8,710 bases of DNA from Candidatus Altarchaeota archaeon (GTDB taxonomy: Archaea > Altiarchaeota > Altiarchaeia > IMC4 > SCGC-AAA252-I15), in assembly GCA_018815265.1 (NCBI GenBank), contig JAHIYG010000056.1, positions 1-8,710 on the forward strand, in the 5' to 3' direction. Position numbers and translations under genes: made by a program. Each line of letters starts with the position of its first letter. Within the stretch, counting starts at the first letter, position 1. This document shows positions 6,762 through 8,710 of this stretch, in pieces. The notes below the pieces were generated by a model that did not search any database, was not told the origin of the DNA, and was given only the letters and a program-made list of their open reading frames with translations.

Positions 6762-8618
6762 ATGACTGATGAAGCTATATCCAACGGCGCAGACCAAAAA
6801 AACGGTAAACCAGATGATGGGACACCTCAAAATCAGTCTGATATGCAGCGTCTGCTTGATTTTGTCAATACATCCGGTAAAGTAAATATTGGATTGGCAA
6901 GCGATGAATTGAACCTGAACAGGATGGTAGTGAGCAAATTGGCAGATGACCTGTCTCGACAACACCTTATCAAGATTGAATCACACTATCTGCGTGAACC
7001 AGACCTTGAATCCATAGACTACAAACAGATAAAGGATGAAATGAGTTTGAAAACTCATAAACTACTCCTAGAAACTCCTTCAGTACCAATGAAACGTTCT
7101 GGTAAGCTCCCTGACGTCTCTGAAAAGGTGATTGAAGAATACCTGCTTGAATCAGATGACACCCACTATAGAGTCCAGATGATAGATGCAGACGACTATG
7201 TACTGCATTACAAGGTTTCAATACCTCACATAGACTTTGTCACAAGGGCGCTTTTGGACGAGACAAAAAAGACCCTCATCGGCGAATTAAGAATAGAGGT
7301 TAAAGACGTCTATGAAGCAGATAAATTCCAGAAATTGAAGGTTAAGTTCGAGGCTAGATCCAAGGAAAAACTCAAAAACGTCCTAAAAAAATCATCAGAT
7401 GAATACATTTCGACTCTGAGCAAACTCCTAGTCAACGAAATGATAGGTTTGGGGGATATAGAATACCTGCTCCTAGACAATATGCTAGAGGAGATAGTGG
7501 TGAACTCAAGCAAGTCTGTCGTCTGGGTATACCATAAAAAATACAAGTGGATGAAGACAAACATAATCCTTCCTACAGAGGACTTGATAATAAACTATTC
7601 ATCGCGTATTGCAAGGGAGGTGGGGCGGGAAATAACCCATCTTAAGCCGCTTCTTGACGCACACCTGTCTACTGGAGACCGTGTAAATGCGACATTATCG
7701 CCCATATCAACGCAGGGAAACACAATAACTATCAGGCGGTTCTCAAGGACGCCCTGGAGTGCAGTCTACATGTTGTCTCCAGAGTTCAAGACAATAAACT
7801 CCGAGGCTGCTGCATTCCTTTGGCTTGCCATAGAATTCGAACTAAGCCTTATGGTTTCGGGAGGGACTGCAGCCGGAAAAACAAGTCTGTTGAATGCATT
7901 AATGCCTTTTATGCCTGCAAACCAAAGGATAATTTCGATAGAGGACACACGAGAATTAAACCTTCCAGAGTACCTTCACTGGGTGCCGATGACCACTAGG
8001 GAACCTAATCCTGAAGGTGATGGAGGCATTATGATGCTTGACCTTTTACAGAATTCACTTAGGATGAGGCCAGACAGGATGATCGTGGGTGAAGTAAGGG
8101 CAAAAAGAGAAGCAGAAGTCTTGTTCGAGGCCATGCACACTGGGCATTCCGTTTATTCGACATTCCACGCTGAGAGAGCTCAGGAAGTCGTTGACAGGAT
8201 AACCACTCCACCTATGAGTATACCCCCAACTGTCTTAAAGTCACTTCATCTTATTGCAGTTCAATATCGAAACCGAAGAACTGGCCAAAGAAGGGTCTTT
8301 GAAATATGTGAGATACTCAAAGACGAGTCAGAGACTCCAAAACTAAACACACTCTACAAATGGGACCCGCGCACAGACACTATAAACAAGGTGTATCCTA
8401 GCCTTAGAATAAAGGAAGAACTGTCGATGTTCACTGGAATGAATGAAAAGGAAATAGAGGTGGATTTGGCAGGCAAGAAAAAAATCCTTGATTGGCTTCT
8501 GCAGACTGACGTCAAGGGAGTTAACGAGGTTGGTTTGGTTGTCACGGAATACTACCGCGATAAAAACCATATTTTGGAAGTTGCGGAAAGCGGTAAAAAA
8601 ATAGATTTCATAGATTAA
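6762..8618 (+). CDS. Archaeal type IV filament/secretion ATPase (ArlI/GspE/TadA-like) with N-terminal winged helix
   Basis: 618 residues from the ATG at 6762; a TTG directly before it (6759) is less likely. This cytoplasmic hexameric ATPase family powers assembly of archaeal type IV pili, archaella or related secretion systems. Numbering from the TTG: an acidic, Asn/Gln-rich stretch at 1-27; a winged-helix-like domain at about 28-78 (LLDFVNTSGKVNIGLASDEL and following); the N-terminal family domain at about 120-330; Walker A SGGTAAGKT at 367-375; Asp box IEDTRELNLPE at 394-404; Walker B MRPDRMIVGEVR at 436-447 with Glu445; and His box TGHSVYSTFHAE at 461-472. The C-terminal part (to 619) with GMNEKEIEVDL and KILDWLL matches the extension common in archaeal members. 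All catalytic elements are intact. Length is somewhat above the roughly 500-550 typical of ArlI, mainly through the N-terminal domain. Next to it starts a gene in the usual position of the platform protein. Which filament it serves cannot be told from sequence. Confidence 0.95.
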   Translation: MTDEAISNGADQKNGKPDDGTPQNQSDMQRLLDFVNTSGKVNIGLASDELNLNRMVVSKLADDLSRQHLIKIESHYLREPDLESIDYKQIKDEMSLKTHKLLLETPSVPMKRSGKLPDVSEKVIEEYLLESDDTHYRVQMIDADDYVLHYKVSIPHIDFVTRALLDETKKTLIGELRIEVKDVYEADKFQKLKVKFEARSKEKLKNVLKKSSDEYISTLSKLLVNEMIGLGDIEYLLLDNMLEEIVVNSSKSVVWVYHKKYKWMKTNIILPTEDLIINYSSRIAREVGREITHLKPLLDAHLSTGDRVNATLSPISTQGNTITIRRFSRTPWSAVYMLSPEFKTINSEAAAFLWLAIEFELSLMVSGGTAAGKTSLLNALMPFMPANQRIISIEDTRELNLPEYLHWVPMTTREPNPEGDGGIMMLDLLQNSLRMRPDRMIVGEVRAKREAEVLFEAMHTGHSVYSTFHAERAQEVVDRITTPPMSIPPTVLKSLHLIAVQYRNRRTGQRRVFEICEILKDESETPKLNTLYKWDPRTDTINKVYPSLRIKEELSMFTGMNEKEIEVDLAGKKKILDWLLQTDVKGVNEVGLVVTEYYRDKNHILEVAESGKKIDFID

Positions 8619-8623
8619 AAAAA

Positions 8624-8710
8624 ATGCCCCCTTTTTTAGAATCCCGGCAGGTCCTCAAGCAGGCGGAACCATTCATAGAATATGCCTCGAATATCGAACC
8701 ACTTTTCCCG
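8624..8710 (+). CDS. Start of the next gene, probably the membrane platform protein (3' partial)
   Basis: An ATG at 8624, five bases after the ATPase stop, opens a frame that runs without stop to the window end, giving 29 residues (MPPFLESRQVLKQAEPFIEY and nine more). The short piece looks like a soluble N-terminal helix and shows no family motif. In archaeal type IV filament loci the ATPase gene is almost always followed directly by the polytopic platform protein (ArlJ/TadC/GspF-like), so that is the expected identity by position only. The start sits among an 8-base A run (8617-8624), five C (8627-8631) and six T (8632-8637), so sequencing errors here would shift the frame. Confidence 0.5.
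   Translation, partial: MPPFLESRQVLKQAEPFIEYASNIEPLFP

Noticed and set aside
6762..8618. Bacterial conjugation VirB11 or bacterial PilB identity of the ATPase
   Set aside because: The C-terminal extension and overall layout match archaeal ArlI/GspE proteins, and no tetracysteine zinc motif of PilB or conjugation neighbours are present.

Overview
The window looks archaeal. The last complete gene is an ArlI/GspE-like secretion ATPase with the C-terminal extension typical of archaeal members. AT-rich TATA-like boxes sit at promoter distance from start codons, Ile is coded mostly by ATA and Arg often by AGG/AGA, and the secreted products are rich in N-glycosylation sequons. Base composition is moderate, roughly 40-45% GC by eye, and even across the window, so nothing suggests a recently acquired island. 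The lineage cannot be fixed from sequence alone. A DPANN, Altiarchaeota-like or poorly sampled euryarchaeal genome is my guess.

All supported genes lie on the + strand, closely packed. (1) 1-1166: 3' part of a TPR protein with two related beta-sandwich domains joined by a Pro/Thr/Glu/Gln-rich linker. (2) 1218-2162: a complete MoxR-type AAA+ ATPase with its own likely leaderless promoter. (3) 2165-4573: a large exported protein with a signal peptide, an FG-GAP-like beta-propeller carrying an eight-cysteine insert, four TPR-like repeats, one C-terminal membrane helix and a short cytoplasmic tail. (4) 4617-5303: a small secreted Cys-rich protein with a calcium-loop motif. (5) 5294-6661: a membrane-anchored, possibly pilin-like, heavily sequon-bearing protein ending in a cupredoxin-like domain without copper ligands; it overlaps gene 4 by 10 bases. 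(6) After an intergenic region of about 100 bases with repeated ATATTTAA boxes comes 6762-8618, a type IV filament/secretion ATPase with an N-terminal winged-helix domain. (7) 8624-8710: the first 29 codons of the next gene, in the position where the membrane platform protein (ArlJ/TadC/GspF) is usually found.

As a working picture (inference), this is part of a locus for a surface structure. The ATPase and the presumed platform protein would power assembly or secretion. Genes 3-5 supply exported, probably glycosylated and disulfide-bonded surface components. The MoxR ATPase with its TPR neighbour could act as a chaperone or remodelling module, as MoxR proteins often do beside TPR and vWA partners. 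No vWA gene is visible here. The unusual points are the composition of this set, the outside-facing TPRs on a propeller, the copper-less cupredoxin tail and the winged helix on the ATPase. I see no RNA genes, CRISPR arrays, insertion sequences or attachment sites.
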